Part shown: positions 14,497 through 21,380 of the stretch, in pieces
Layout of the letters: each line of letters begins with the position of its first letter
Position numbering within the stretch: position 1 is the first letter of the stretch
Origin: Achromobacter ruhlandii
GTDB lineage: Bacteria; Pseudomonadota; Gammaproteobacteria; Burkholderiales; Burkholderiaceae_B
Assembly: GCF_902859695.1 (NCBI RefSeq)
Contig: NZ_CADIJL010000016.1
Span: forward strand, 1 to 64,000
Direction: 5' to 3'
DNA length: 64,000 nucleotides
Notes under the pieces: model-generated
Database searches by the model: none
What the model saw: only the letters and a program-made list of their open reading frames with translations
Told to the model about the DNA's origin: nothing
Program-made: the position numbers and the translations under genes

Positions 14497-15801
14497 TCAG
14501 CCAGCCGCCGCGCGCCCGCTCGCGCCATTGAGGCGATCGGCATCCAGGCGCCGGAACACCAGCGCCGACAGCAAGGTAATGGCGCCGACGCACAGGAAGG
14601 TCAGCGTGAAAGCGAGGCCCGGCAGCGCGTTGTCGCCCCCCCCGAACACGCCGACCAGCCCGCCGCCGATGGTCACGCCCAGGCCAATGGCCAGCATCTG
14701 CACCATGGAGAACAGGCTGTTGCCGCTGCCGGCGTCGCGCGTGCTCAAGCCTTTGAGGGTGACGCTGTTCATGGCCGCGAACTGCATCGAGTTGGCCACG
14801 CCGAACACCGCCAATTGCGCGATCTGCCAAGACAGCGGCCAACCGTGCCCGATCACCGCGAACGACATGATGGCGGCACCCACCAGAACCGTATTGGCCA
14901 ACAGGAACGTGTCGTAGCCAAACCGCCGCACCAGCGGCGCGATCCAGGGCTTGGAGATCGTGCCCGCGATCGCGGCGGGGAGCATCATCAGCCCCGATTG
15001 CAGCGGCGTGTAGCCCAGCCGCAGTTGCAGCAACAGCGGCAGCAGGAACGGCACCGCGCTGCTGCCGACGCGGCACACCAGGTTACCGACCAGGCCAACG
15101 CTGAAATTCGGTTCACGGAACAGCCGCAGCTGGAACAAGGGGTTCTCGCGCCACCGCGCATGCACAACATACAGCAGCACCGTCAACCCGCTCAGCGCGA
15201 ACAAGGCGGCCGACCAGGCCATGCGCCCCTCGCCAGCGGGCAGATCCAGCGCCAGCGAGAACGCCACCATGCACAGCGACAGCAGCCCACAGCCGAGCAC
15301 ATCGAACGGCGCGACATCGGCCAGCGCATCCTCGGGCAGATAGCGACGCACGGCAAACAGGCCCGCCAGGCCGATCGGCACGTTGATCATGAAGATCCAA
15401 TGCCAGCTGGCCGCCTGTACCAGCAGGCCGCCCAGCGTCGGCCCGAAGATCGGCCCGACCTGGCCCGCGATGGAGACAAACGCCAGCGCGGAAATGTACT
15501 GGTCGCCCGGCACCCGCCGCAGCACCGCGAGGCGTCCGATCGGCAGCAGCATCGAGCCCCCCACGCCCTGCACCACGCGTGCAATCGTCAACTGCGTCAG
15601 ACTCTGCGCCAACCCGCAGAAGATCGATCCCAACGCAGATACCGCATCTGTATGTGCCCCGAACAGGCGCCTTAAACGATGAAGATGAACGACGGCCGGA
15701 CGCCGCGCGCGGGCGTTCAGAGCGCGGCCACGCGGCCCAAAATGGCAAAAAGGGGAAAGGGCTAAGGCGCGGACTGCAGGGTTGCTCAGATCGACAGGCA
15801 C
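14497..15801 (-). pseudogene. MFS exporter (DHA2/EmrB type), N-terminus missing
   Basis: From about 15,640 downward the frame codes a clear DHA2-family drug exporter: GSIFCGLAQSLTQLTIARVV, QGVGGSMLLPIGRLAVLRRV (helix 4 motif), then PTLGGLLVQAASWHWIFMIN, and continuous membrane helices to the end. The first 50 or so residues (from a GTG at 15801) are basic, non-membrane and unlike the family. Helices 1 to 2 and the motif A loop (GxLaDRxGxR) are absent, and no other frame upstream supplies them. I read this as a gene whose 5' end was replaced by unrelated DNA, hence probably non-functional. Confidence 0.65.
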
Positions 15802-15879
15802 TTCATATCAGAACCTGTAGCCGAACATCAGGACCCGCAGCCAAACAGGCGATCCGCCGCAATCAGGAAGAGGCCCTGC

Positions 15880-16170
15880 TCAGAACAGACAGGCCTTCTG
15901 CGAACACTCGATCAGGAAAAGCGCCACCCTGGCAGCCGGATACAACACGACCGCCGCCGTCAGCAACACCCACCAGCGCCGGTGGCGGCGAACGGCAAGC
16001 ACGACGCTGACGAACCACACCAGCACCAAGGCCCAATAAGCAGGAAAAACCGGCCCCAGCCCCACCGTCAGCCAGTCGTTCCACAGCAACAGCAACGCCA
16101 CGGCAAGCAGAATCCCGAGGATGAGCAGGGTCGATCGGTTGTCGGCGCGCGCGGGTACGGCGGTGGGCAT
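15880..16170 (-). CDS. Small integral membrane protein, three helices
   Basis: A 96-residue protein with three hydrophobic stretches at about residues 14-30 (LLILGILLAVALLLLW), 36-58 and 66-85, separated by short loops with a basic RRHRRWW turn. No signal-cleavage site or known motif. It reads in the same direction as the truncated exporter. Function unknown. Confidence 0.65.
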   Translation of the reverse strand: MPTAVPARADNRSTLLILGILLAVALLLLWNDWLTVGLGPVFPAYWALVLVWFVSVVLAVRRHRRWWVLLTAAVVLYPAARVALFLIECSQKACLF

Positions 16171-16330
16171 GGATGGAAAGAGAATCCGTGAGGGATAAGA
16201 AGTCGCATCACCGCAGGCGATGACCGCGTAGAGGCGGTCAATCTCCTGCCGCGGACCATTCTACCTGCGGGCAGGAACACAAGCGCGAATTCACCAGAAT
16301 AACGAGAGGCTCAGCTTTTGGGAGGATCCA

Positions 16331-16516
16331 ATGTATGACGATATCCGGCAAGAAGGCAGGCTAGCGGCAGCACAAGGTATCTGGAAGCTAGGTTGCCCGT
16401 ATCTTCGAAGGGACAAACTGCCCACCTATACCCACGAACCGCTGGGGCGTTGGTTGGCCAACGTGCGGGCGTGGGAGGATGGCTGGAAGGCTGGCCAACT
16501 GCCCCTACAGCATTAG
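16331..16516 (+). CDS. Rmf/CrpP-like small protein
   Basis: A 61-residue protein behind a GGGAGGA site. It shows the spacing of the ribosome modulation factor family: an EGRLAAAQG helix, then CPY, then a W-x-x-GW-x-x-G ending (RAWEDGWKAGQL). Rmf dimerises ribosomes in stationary phase; related short proteins on mobile elements include CrpP. It is longer between CPY and the final motif than E. coli Rmf. Position at the border of the second prophage remnant suggests element-borne cargo. The family match is by pattern only. Confidence 0.55.
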   Translation: MYDDIRQEGRLAAAQGIWKLGCPYLRRDKLPTYTHEPLGRWLANVRAWEDGWKAGQLPLQH

Positions 16517-16606
16517 CGCCGTCACCAAGGCCCCGAATGGGGCGATATCTTTGTAGCGTCCCCGAATGGCGAAATCCGGGCCGAATTGCGCGAAATCCAG
16601 GTTTGA
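16517..16606 (+). pseudogene. C-terminal scrap of a phage gene, possibly tail
   Basis: Directly after the Rmf-like stop and in the same frame, 29 codons (HQGPEWGDIFVASPNGEIRA then ELREIQV) end in TGA. The W-G-D-I-F-V and N-G-x-I-R pattern resembles the end of phage tail-tip or fibre proteins. There is no start codon, so it is a leftover of a gene otherwise deleted and marks the left edge of the second prophage remnant. Confidence 0.4.
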
Positions 16607-16611
16607 TTAAA

Positions 16612-16627
16612 CTGTATTTTAATACAG
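16612..16627. promoter_or_regulatory. LexA (SOS) box
   Basis: CTGTATTTTAATACAG fits the CTGT-N8-ACAG LexA consensus exactly and extends to a near-perfect 20-base palindrome (16610-16629) with an AT-rich centre. The next gene begins within about 100 bases downstream, so DNA damage should induce it. Confidence 0.75.
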
Positions 16628-16709
16628 TATTTTAGCCATACCTTTCCGCAACCCTCTCTCCGCCGAGCGGCTGCGCGCCATCCGCGAGCGCCAGCCCTGG
16701 AACCCCGAT

Positions 16710-16931
16710 GTGATCGCCCTGCTGTGGGAGGTCAAGCGCCTGCGCTCGGTGCTGCTGCGCCTGCATCAGGTATCAGGCGACCTGAAGCGGCCGCCCAGCC
16801 TGATGGGCCAGATCTACGACGACCTGATGGAAGGCCTGGCCGCCGAGCCCTGTGTGATCGAGCGCGACCGAGACACGGCCGAGCTGCTGGAAGAGCCGCG
16901 CAAGCTGCGCAAGGGCATGGCGCCGAGGTAG
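16710..16931 (+). CDS. SOS-controlled phage protein, start uncertain
   Basis: A helical 73-residue product counted from GTG 16710 (MIALLWEVKRLRSVLLRLHQ). Coding quality continues upstream in frame through FRNPLSAERLRAIRERQPWN to codon ATA at 16638, where an ATG would make a natural start, so the native start may be lost or non-standard. The gene lies right behind the LexA box. The C-terminal part is acidic then basic (TAELLEEPRKLRKGMAPR). No family recognised; its place beside the spanin genes and the SOS box suggests a role in prophage induction or lysis timing. Confidence 0.5.
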   Translation: MIALLWEVKRLRSVLLRLHQVSGDLKRPPSLMGQIYDDLMEGLAAEPCVIERDRDTAELLEEPRKLRKGMAPR

Positions 16932-16995
16932 ACGGCGCCGTCGCACTAATGCGGTGGGGCGATACGCGGTATGCGCCCCACCGCAGCCAGTCGGC

Positions 16996-17214
16996 TTAAG
17001 TGTTCAGCGATGGAAAGTCTTGCTGAAACCTGGCCAGAATGTCGGCCTTGATCTGACCGAGCGTCAGCGCATCAGCCGCCACTTCCGAGGGATACCCCGC
17101 CGGGACAGTGAACTTCGCGCCGGTACCGTTCAGATAGTTCACCATCGTGCCCGACACGCGGTAGCCTTCCGGGGCCCCGGGGTCAAACGAGATTTCGGTC
17201 AATTGCAGTGCCAT
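16996..17214 (-). CDS. Small phage protein next to the lysis genes
   Basis: A 72-residue protein from ATG 17214 (MALQLTEISFDPGAPEGYRV) behind a GAGGA site. Beta-rich N-terminal half, then a helix with ALTLGQIKADILARFQQDF. Minus strand, 144 bases downstream of the Rz1-like gene. Probably a late-region accessory; no family recognised. Confidence 0.55.
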   Translation of the reverse strand: MALQLTEISFDPGAPEGYRVSGTMVNYLNGTGAKFTVPAGYPSEVAADALTLGQIKADILARFQQDFPSLNT

Positions 17215-17358
17215 GGAAAGTATCCTCAATCTACATAGTTATGGAAACTTCATGGTATCGACGGCCGCGCCTCGGGTCGATTCTGCCGTGTCGCAGGACG
17301 TTGGATCGCTGCACAGGATGTAGCAAAAGGCTTTCAATGCGCGCGCAACCTACTCGTT

Positions 17359-17604
17359 TTAGGGCTTGGGCCATCCCTCGACTGTGGCAAGGTGCCGCGC
17401 CGCGCACTGCCCATACTGCACCGTGAGCGCCATGTAGCTGCGGGCAAAGTCGTCCCAGCTAACGCTGGTCACCTCTGGCACCGGCGGGCACGGCTGGGCC
17501 AGGTTGGCCGGCAGAATTGGCCACGCGGCCGGCTTCGTTGATGTGCTGCAGCCGGCCAGCGTCAATACGACAGCCAGCAGGCAAAGGGCTTTGGACTTCG
17601 ACAC
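17359..17604 (-). CDS. Rz1-like outer-membrane spanin lipoprotein
   Basis: An 81-residue frame with a GTG start at 17604, embedded mostly within the Rz-like gene in another frame, the classic nested Rz/Rz1 layout. The start SKSKALCLLAVVLTLAGC has a signal peptide and LAGC lipobox, so the Cys is lipidated and sent to the outer membrane. The Pro-rich mature part (PCPPVPE) is typical. With the inner-membrane partner it fuses the membranes in the last step of lysis. Confidence 0.7.
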   Translation of the reverse strand: MSKSKALCLLAVVLTLAGCSTSTKPAAWPILPANLAQPCPPVPEVTSVSWDDFARSYMALTVQYGQCAARHLATVEGWPKP

Positions 17605-17860
17605 GGGTGTACCTCTCGATAACCTTGGGCTCGGCGCGGCGCAGCTCAGCGACGCTCGCCTCGAACGTGGTGGCGATGCCGGCCAGCCGGCCGGTCTGAG
17701 TCTTGAACTCGTTGAGCTCGGCCAGCGCGTGATCGGCGTTGGTCTTGTCCACGCCGGCGTCATAGCGACTGGATCCGTACAGCAAAACGCCAGCGCCGAT
17801 CGCCATCAGCACCGCCGCGCCGCCGATCCAGGGCGCGGCCATCTTCCAGAAAGGGTTCAT
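17459..17860 (-). CDS. Rz-like inner-membrane spanin
   Basis: A 133-residue protein with an N-terminal membrane anchor (about residues 10-28, IGGAAVLMAIGAGVLLYGSS) and a periplasmic helical region (about 35-85, NADHALAELNEFKTQTGRLA), as in inner-membrane spanins. The start overlaps the end of the upstream lysis-region frame as ATGA. The Rz1-like gene is nested in its 3' half. Both seem intact although the gene before them is broken. Confidence 0.7.
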   Translation of the reverse strand: MNPFWKMAAPWIGGAAVLMAIGAGVLLYGSSRYDAGVDKTNADHALAELNEFKTQTGRLAGIATTFEASVAELRRAEPKVIERYTRVEVQSPLPAGCRIDAGRLQHINEAGRVANSAGQPGPAVPAGARGDQR

Positions 17861-18170
17861 GGCCGCACCTGCGACGGCCTGGCGGTAGAGAACCGGCCAG
17901 CTATCGGGCTTGGGCTTGCCCGGCCGCCAGGTGCGCAGGTACAGCGCCCAGCCGGCGTCTGCATCACCGACCGGCGGCAGCGCCTTCGGGTCCGTCCAGA
18001 GCAGTAGCGCGCCACACCGGCCGCCAGCACGTCGTCATACTCCAGCGCCGCGTAGATCGCATCCGGGTCGCAGGACACACTGCGGGCCTTGCAAATGGCC
18101 GCCAGGCGGTCCTTGCTGGCCGGGTGCAGGAACACGCCCCACACGCCGCCGCGGCTGGCGTGCGTGACTG
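17857..18170 (-). pseudogene. Broken phage lysis-region gene (endolysin-like C-terminus)
   Basis: Two frames must be joined to recover sense: a first part THASRGGVWGVFLHPASKDR through AALEYDDVLAAGVAR, then, one base out of register near 18005, LLLWTDPKALPPVGDADAGW and ALYLRTWRPGKPKPDSWPVL. A TAG also falls in frame near 18178 (WSA-stop-ARAV). The 5' half of the gene is missing. Position directly before Rz suggests a lysis-enzyme remnant; no catalytic motif remains to prove it. Confidence 0.45.
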
Positions 18171-18223
18171 CCCGCGCCTATGCCGACCAACACGTAGGCT
18201 GGACGTTCAAGACCCCCGCCTGA
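18170..18223 (+). pseudogene. C-terminal scrap of an early phage gene
   Basis: On the plus strand the codons RAYADQHVGWTFKTPA and a TGA stop directly precede the repeated early leader, exactly where the 6457-6807 gene ends in the other prophage. There is no start. The fragment abuts the broken minus-strand lysis-region gene, so the join between them is a deletion scar. Confidence 0.45.
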
Positions 18224-18269
18224 CCTTCCCCACCGGCCCCGGGTGCCGGGGCAAGGAGACCACCATGGA
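18217..18269 (+). repeat. Early-operon leader repeat, copy 2
   Basis: Fifty-one of 53 bases match 6801-6853, covering an upstream stop codon, a GC-rich hairpin, the AAGGAG site and the next ATG. The genes that follow differ, so the leader has been kept while coding parts were exchanged. Confidence 0.8.
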
Positions 18270-18450
18270 GAACACCGAAGCCCTGTCCCGGGCAATCTCC
18301 GTACAACTCGCCGCCGCCGTCGCCATCAACACCAGCCACGGCGATATCCCCCTCGATGACGAAATGCGCGTCGCAGTCGACAACGCAGTCCGGCCCATCC
18401 TCAAGCGCCGCTTGAATGCGCGCCTCGCCGACAACACCCCGAAGGAATGA
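18265..18450 (+). CDS. Small early protein, 61 residues
   Basis: The ATG belongs to the repeated leader and has the same AAGGAG site as the gene at 6849. The protein (MENTEALSRAISVQLAAAVA onward) is helical and ends with a basic RPILKRRLNARLADN stretch. Coupled by ATGA to the next frame. It is not similar to the 6849 product, which shows gene replacement behind a common leader. Confidence 0.6.
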   Translation: MENTEALSRAISVQLAAAVAINTSHGDIPLDDEMRVAVDNAVRPILKRRLNARLADNTPKE

Positions 18451-18659
18451 CCATGCCCGTAAAGAAGCGTGAAGCCATGCGACAAGCGATTCTCAACGCC
18501 GCCGCGCTGGTTGAAGCGATGGATCTGGAACAGTTGTTCGGCGAGTTCTACGCCGAAGTGGGAGGCGATGCGAACGCAGAGCAAGCTTTAACGGAAGCGC
18601 AATCCAAGTTGGTAGGCCGGATTCGCGCACTTGATCGCAAACCAGCACCGGGCCGCTGA
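18447..18659 (+). CDS. Small helical early protein, 70 residues
   Basis: Starts at an ATGA overlap (MTMPVKKREAMRQAILNAAA; the second Met is an alternative). Helical and acidic in the middle (LEQLFGEFYAEVGGDANAEQ), basic at the end. A strong GC-rich inverted repeat (18650-18672) spans its stop codon and may end transcription before the convergent gene. No family recognised. Confidence 0.6.
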   Translation: MTMPVKKREAMRQAILNAAALVEAMDLEQLFGEFYAEVGGDANAEQALTEAQSKLVGRIRALDRKPAPGR

Positions 18660-18689
18660 GGCTCAGCGGCCCAGAGATCTGGGCTGGTG

Positions 18690-18911
18690 TTACTTCACCT
18701 TAACTTGGCGCCCTTCAGACTCCATCAGCTCCGCGAACTTTTCCCACGACATGCGGCGCTTGTTGACGGAGTTGCCCGCAGGAAGCCATTCCACATTGCC
18801 CTTACTGACCAACACGGTTCCCAACTTCTTTTTATCTTTGCGAACCTCAATTTCCACATCTTTGTGCAAGACAAGCTTGTCATTGATGTTCATGCTGACT
18901 TCATGGGCCAT
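18690..18911 (-). CDS. Small hypothetical protein, antisense cargo
   Basis: A 73-residue protein (MAHEVSMNINDKLVLHKDVE onward) behind a GGAG site. The strand-rich centre EIEVRKDKKKLGTVLVSKGN followed by a SVNKRRMSWEKFAELMESEG helix resembles a widespread family of short uncharacterised proteobacterial proteins. It is basic and might bind nucleic acid. It interrupts the plus-strand early genes alone on the opposite strand. The surrounding intergenic DNA is AT-rich compared with the neighbours. Confidence 0.6.
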   Translation of the reverse strand: MAHEVSMNINDKLVLHKDVEIEVRKDKKKLGTVLVSKGNVEWLPAGNSVNKRRMSWEKFAELMESEGRQVKVK

Positions 18912-18991
18912 CTCATAACTCCAGAATTAAGAGGGGGAGATGTAAATGTAACTTATGAATCAAAGTTGTACTAAATAAATCCGGAGTTCTC

Positions 18992-19069
18992 ATGATCAAG
19001 TTCATCGAGGCCCTGCTCGACATCCTCGCGCCCATTCTCAGCGTGCTGGACCGCAACGGGAAGCTGTAA
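18992..19069 (+). CDS. Possible 25-residue hydrophobic peptide
   Basis: MIKFIEALLDILAPILSVLD plus RNGKL, preceded by CCGGAG seven bases upstream of the ATG. The sequence is an amphipathic or membrane helix of the kind found in small phage or type I toxin-like peptides. It is too short to judge by codon use; the ribosome site is the main support. Confidence 0.4.
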   Translation: MIKFIEALLDILAPILSVLDRNGKL

Positions 19070-19096
19070 TTCCCTCGATATTGGAAGAACACAACC

Positions 19097-19327
19097 ATGG
19101 AAGAAGTGACCATTCACGAAGCGGGCGCGCTACTCGCCGCCACCGGCCGCATCATGATGCGCCACGGTGTGCATTTCGACGTTCTGATCGGTGACTGCCG
19201 CGACGATTGCAGCGATAGCGACTTGCTGGAAATTATGGGCAATGCAGGCGTGCCGGAAGAACGGGCCCGCGAACTGCTTCGCATGGACCTCAGCGACGTT
19301 GTCGCCGATCTGCACTTCGGCACCTGA
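19097..19327 (+). CDS. Small acidic early protein, 76 residues
   Basis: MEEVTIHEAGALLAATGRIM onward, with a GGAAG site 11 bases upstream. Very acidic (GDCRDDCSDSDLLEIMG), helical, ending RMDLSDVVADLHFG. Its charge would suit a DNA-mimic or protein-binding role, which is inference only. Same direction as the other early genes of the remnant. Confidence 0.55.
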   Translation: MEEVTIHEAGALLAATGRIMMRHGVHFDVLIGDCRDDCSDSDLLEIMGNAGVPEERARELLRMDLSDVVADLHFGT

Positions 19328-19369
19328 CAGCCCCGGCTCATGCCCAGCGCGCAGCGCCGACTACCAGCA

Positions 19370-19798
19370 TTACGAGACCGACGCCAGGCATTGCTTGCCA
19401 AGCTCTTCCATCCGCCTGGCGACGGCCTGAAGCGATTGCCATTCGATAGGAAGCTCGCAGAACCAGCGAAAGCTGACAACGTTGAAACCGCTAGTGAATT
19501 CCAGAGAATAGGTCTCGCCGTCGACGCCCGCGACGACAGGCGACACTACTTGCACGGATGCCTTTGCCAATAGTTCGTAAAGCTCAAGCCCGGAAGCAAG
19601 CTCAAGGTCGATAGTTGGGAATGCCTGTCCCGGCGTGCCCCATGGATCGGGCTGCATCCAATCACCGATTAGAAGCTGCGCTGAAACCCGGCAGACGGAC
19701 GGATGTGCGGCAAATGGTCCCATGAGCTGGGCAGCGACTCCTTCGCCCATCGCACGATTTACGGAGAAATTGAGCAACCAGTTTTCGGGTGTCTTCAT
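19370..19798 (-). CDS. Hypothetical protein, antisense cargo, 142 residues
   Basis: I chose the ATG at 19798 (MKTPENWLLNFSVNRAMGEG) because the frame further upstream to 19933 has poor composition; no strong ribosome site is visible. The protein shows alternating strands (VCRVSAQLLIGD, YSLEFTSGFNVVSFRWFCEL) and a C-terminal helix (WQSLQAVARRMEELGKQC). The overall look is that of small immunity-type proteins, but I cannot name a family. Alone on the minus strand among plus-strand early genes. Confidence 0.5.
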   Translation of the reverse strand: MKTPENWLLNFSVNRAMGEGVAAQLMGPFAAHPSVCRVSAQLLIGDWMQPDPWGTPGQAFPTIDLELASGLELYELLAKASVQVVSPVVAGVDGETYSLEFTSGFNVVSFRWFCELPIEWQSLQAVARRMEELGKQCLASVS

Positions 19799-20018
19799 AT
19801 GAGAACAAAATCGAAGCCGGTTTTGCCCAGCGATTTCCACTATGGAAGAGTGCGGGCAAGTATAGCTTTGCCAGTCCCCGCACGCTGGGGCGGCTTCGGA
19901 GAGCAGGCCGGCGCCGCTTCGCCACCGGCGCAAAAAGTGACCTTCCCCTGGAAGTGAACTGATCGGGCCTCCGGCCTGCTCTCCGAGGCCTCACCACCGC
20001 GCATTCGCGCAAATCCCC

Positions 20019-20147
20019 ATGACCTACATCGAAACCCTCGCCTGGGGCCTGGGCCTGTTCGCGTTCGCGCGGCTGGTGCTGGCGCCCCTCGGCGACTACC
20101 TCTCACGCCGCTACGTCGCGGCCGATCCCTGGAGCGCTACCCAATGA
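20019..20147 (+). CDS. Tiny membrane protein, 42 residues
   Basis: MTYIETLAWGLGLFAFARLV LAPLGDYLSRR: one membrane helix with a positive end. It overlaps the next gene by ATGA. The pair mirrors the 7572/7670 pair of the other prophage in size, order and coupling, although the sequences differ. Confidence 0.5.
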   Translation: MTYIETLAWGLGLFAFARLVLAPLGDYLSRRYVAADPWSATQ

Positions 20148-20377
20148 ACACCATCAGCGCAAGCGCGCCCCCGGCGCGCATCCGCCCCCTGCGCATCGCC
20201 GCCAAGGCGCCCCGCAAGCTGGGCGACCTCATCGCACCGCGGGACCACGCCGGCAAAGGCAACTGGAGCCAGGATGCGGATATCCCGTGGTGGGCATGGC
20301 CCGCCGCCGCGGTCTTGGCCGCGTTCTTCCTCTTCGGCCCGCAGCCGTTGGGCTGGATCCTGCGCAGCGTCTTATGA
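20144..20377 (+). CDS. Small membrane protein, 77 residues
   Basis: Starts MNTISASAPPARIRPLRIAA at an ATGA overlap. A basic N-terminal 45 residues precede one membrane helix (about residues 50-70, WWAWPAAAVLAAFFLFGPQP). It ends in an ATGA overlap with a damaged helix-turn-helix gene. Function unknown. Confidence 0.5.
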   Translation: MNTISASAPPARIRPLRIAAKAPRKLGDLIAPRDHAGKGNWSQDADIPWWAWPAAAVLAAFFLFGPQPLGWILRSVL

Positions 20378-20617
20378 ACGGAATTGACTCATCCCGCGTG
20401 ACCGCGCTGGGTGGATTCCGCCCGTGCCATTGCCTCGGCGTCGGGCACAGTGGGAAGACCCAAAGGCCGAACCGGCGGTACAGGCCGAGAAAATCGGGAT
20501 TTTCCAGACCACACGCGGGCGACCGGCCACTTACGACCTGGCCAATGCTACGGCGTGTCTCCGCAGACCATTAGCAATATATGGCGCCGCCAGGGGACCA
20601 TGCCCAATGAACCTTGA
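20374..20617 (+). pseudogene. Frameshifted small helix-turn-helix gene
   Basis: The ATG overlaps the previous stop, but sense requires changes of frame. One frame gives AVQAEKIGIFQTTRGRPATY DLAN; one base is then missing before YGVSPQTISNIWRRQGTMPN. The joined DLAN-A-YGVSPQTISNIWRR is a clear helix-turn-helix with a recognition helix. An earlier frame change near 20465 also seems needed. The product is probably lost. Confidence 0.5.
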
Positions 20618-20622
20618 ACTAC

Positions 20623-21264
20623 TCAGATAGGTAACTTCGGCCTTTCGCCGCGCTCGATTGACGTGAGAGCGTGCCGAAAGATTTGCAGCGTTTGGGCGAC
20701 AGATTCCTTCGCCAACTTTGCCGCGAGTAGCTCATGGCGCCACTTAGTACCCTGCAGATCGTTGCGCCACCTATTAGCAGCGTGACGCAGTTGAACCTCC
20801 ATCTTCCGCAATACACGGCATACGTCGATGAAGTATGCACAGAGATATCCAGTGGGTAGCTGATGAACGTTGACACGGTCCATAGCACCCAGCAGTGCGC
20901 CCACGTCATCAATGATCACGTCCGTTCGCAAGACCTCTTCAGCAGGCACATAGCCATCAAGGACATCTTGTATGTAAGCCATCAACCAATGCGCTTGGCC
21001 GATGAGGCTGCAAATCGGCTCGAAAGCGTCAATTCGCTCCTCAATCCTAATCTGTGAGTCGCGCCTCATTTGCAAAGTGTGCTGCCACAGGACAAAGCCC
21101 GCTCCCGACACAATTGCCACGACTGAGAAGATGGCCTGAATCCATGCTGGCGCTCCCTCACTATGAAACAGAGCTTGACCCCATGGGGAAAGCGCGCCAC
21201 CGATAAGGAGCATTCCCATCAGTAAGGCAAGTATTGCCCACTCATACCACTTGAAGTTCTTCAA
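20623..21264 (-). CDS. Two-helix membrane protein, 213 residues, paralogue A
   Basis: A TTG start (21264) behind GGGAG. Two membrane helices at about residues 9-27 (WAILALLMGMLLIGGALSPW) and 42-60 (IQAIFSVVAIVSGAGFVLW) are followed by about 150 cytoplasmic residues, mostly helical, starting QHTLQMRRDSQIRIEERIDA. Length, topology and opening words (MKNFKWYEW) match the protein at 22208-22849 (MKDVKFEDW), so they look like distant paralogues. It is a single minus-strand gene in a plus-strand operon, a setting typical of phage exclusion or defence genes. No known domain seen. Confidence 0.6.
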   Translation of the reverse strand: MKNFKWYEWAILALLMGMLLIGGALSPWGQALFHSEGAPAWIQAIFSVVAIVSGAGFVLWQHTLQMRRDSQIRIEERIDAFEPICSLIGQAHWLMAYIQDVLDGYVPAEEVLRTDVIIDDVGALLGAMDRVNVHQLPTGYLCAYFIDVCRVLRKMEVQLRHAANRWRNDLQGTKWRHELLAAKLAKESVAQTLQIFRHALTSIERGERPKLPI

Positions 21265-21380
21265 TTGCAGCTCCCGTTGGAATTCTGCCGCGCATCGTAT
21301 CCCAACCCTCCAAGGGTGTCAGCCGTCCCGCCCCGGGCGGCCCGCTCCCCTTTGTCCACTCACTTCAATCTGAACAGACC

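Noticed and set aside
14356-15675. 439-codon plus-strand frame
   Set aside because: Gln/Arg/His-rich shadow of the truncated MFS gene, overlapping the end of the acyltransferase.
15781-15840. Minus-strand codons ending WLRVLMFGYRF and a stop, like an outer-membrane protein end
   Set aside because: Only about 19 codons lie between in-frame stops; too short to support as a gene remnant.
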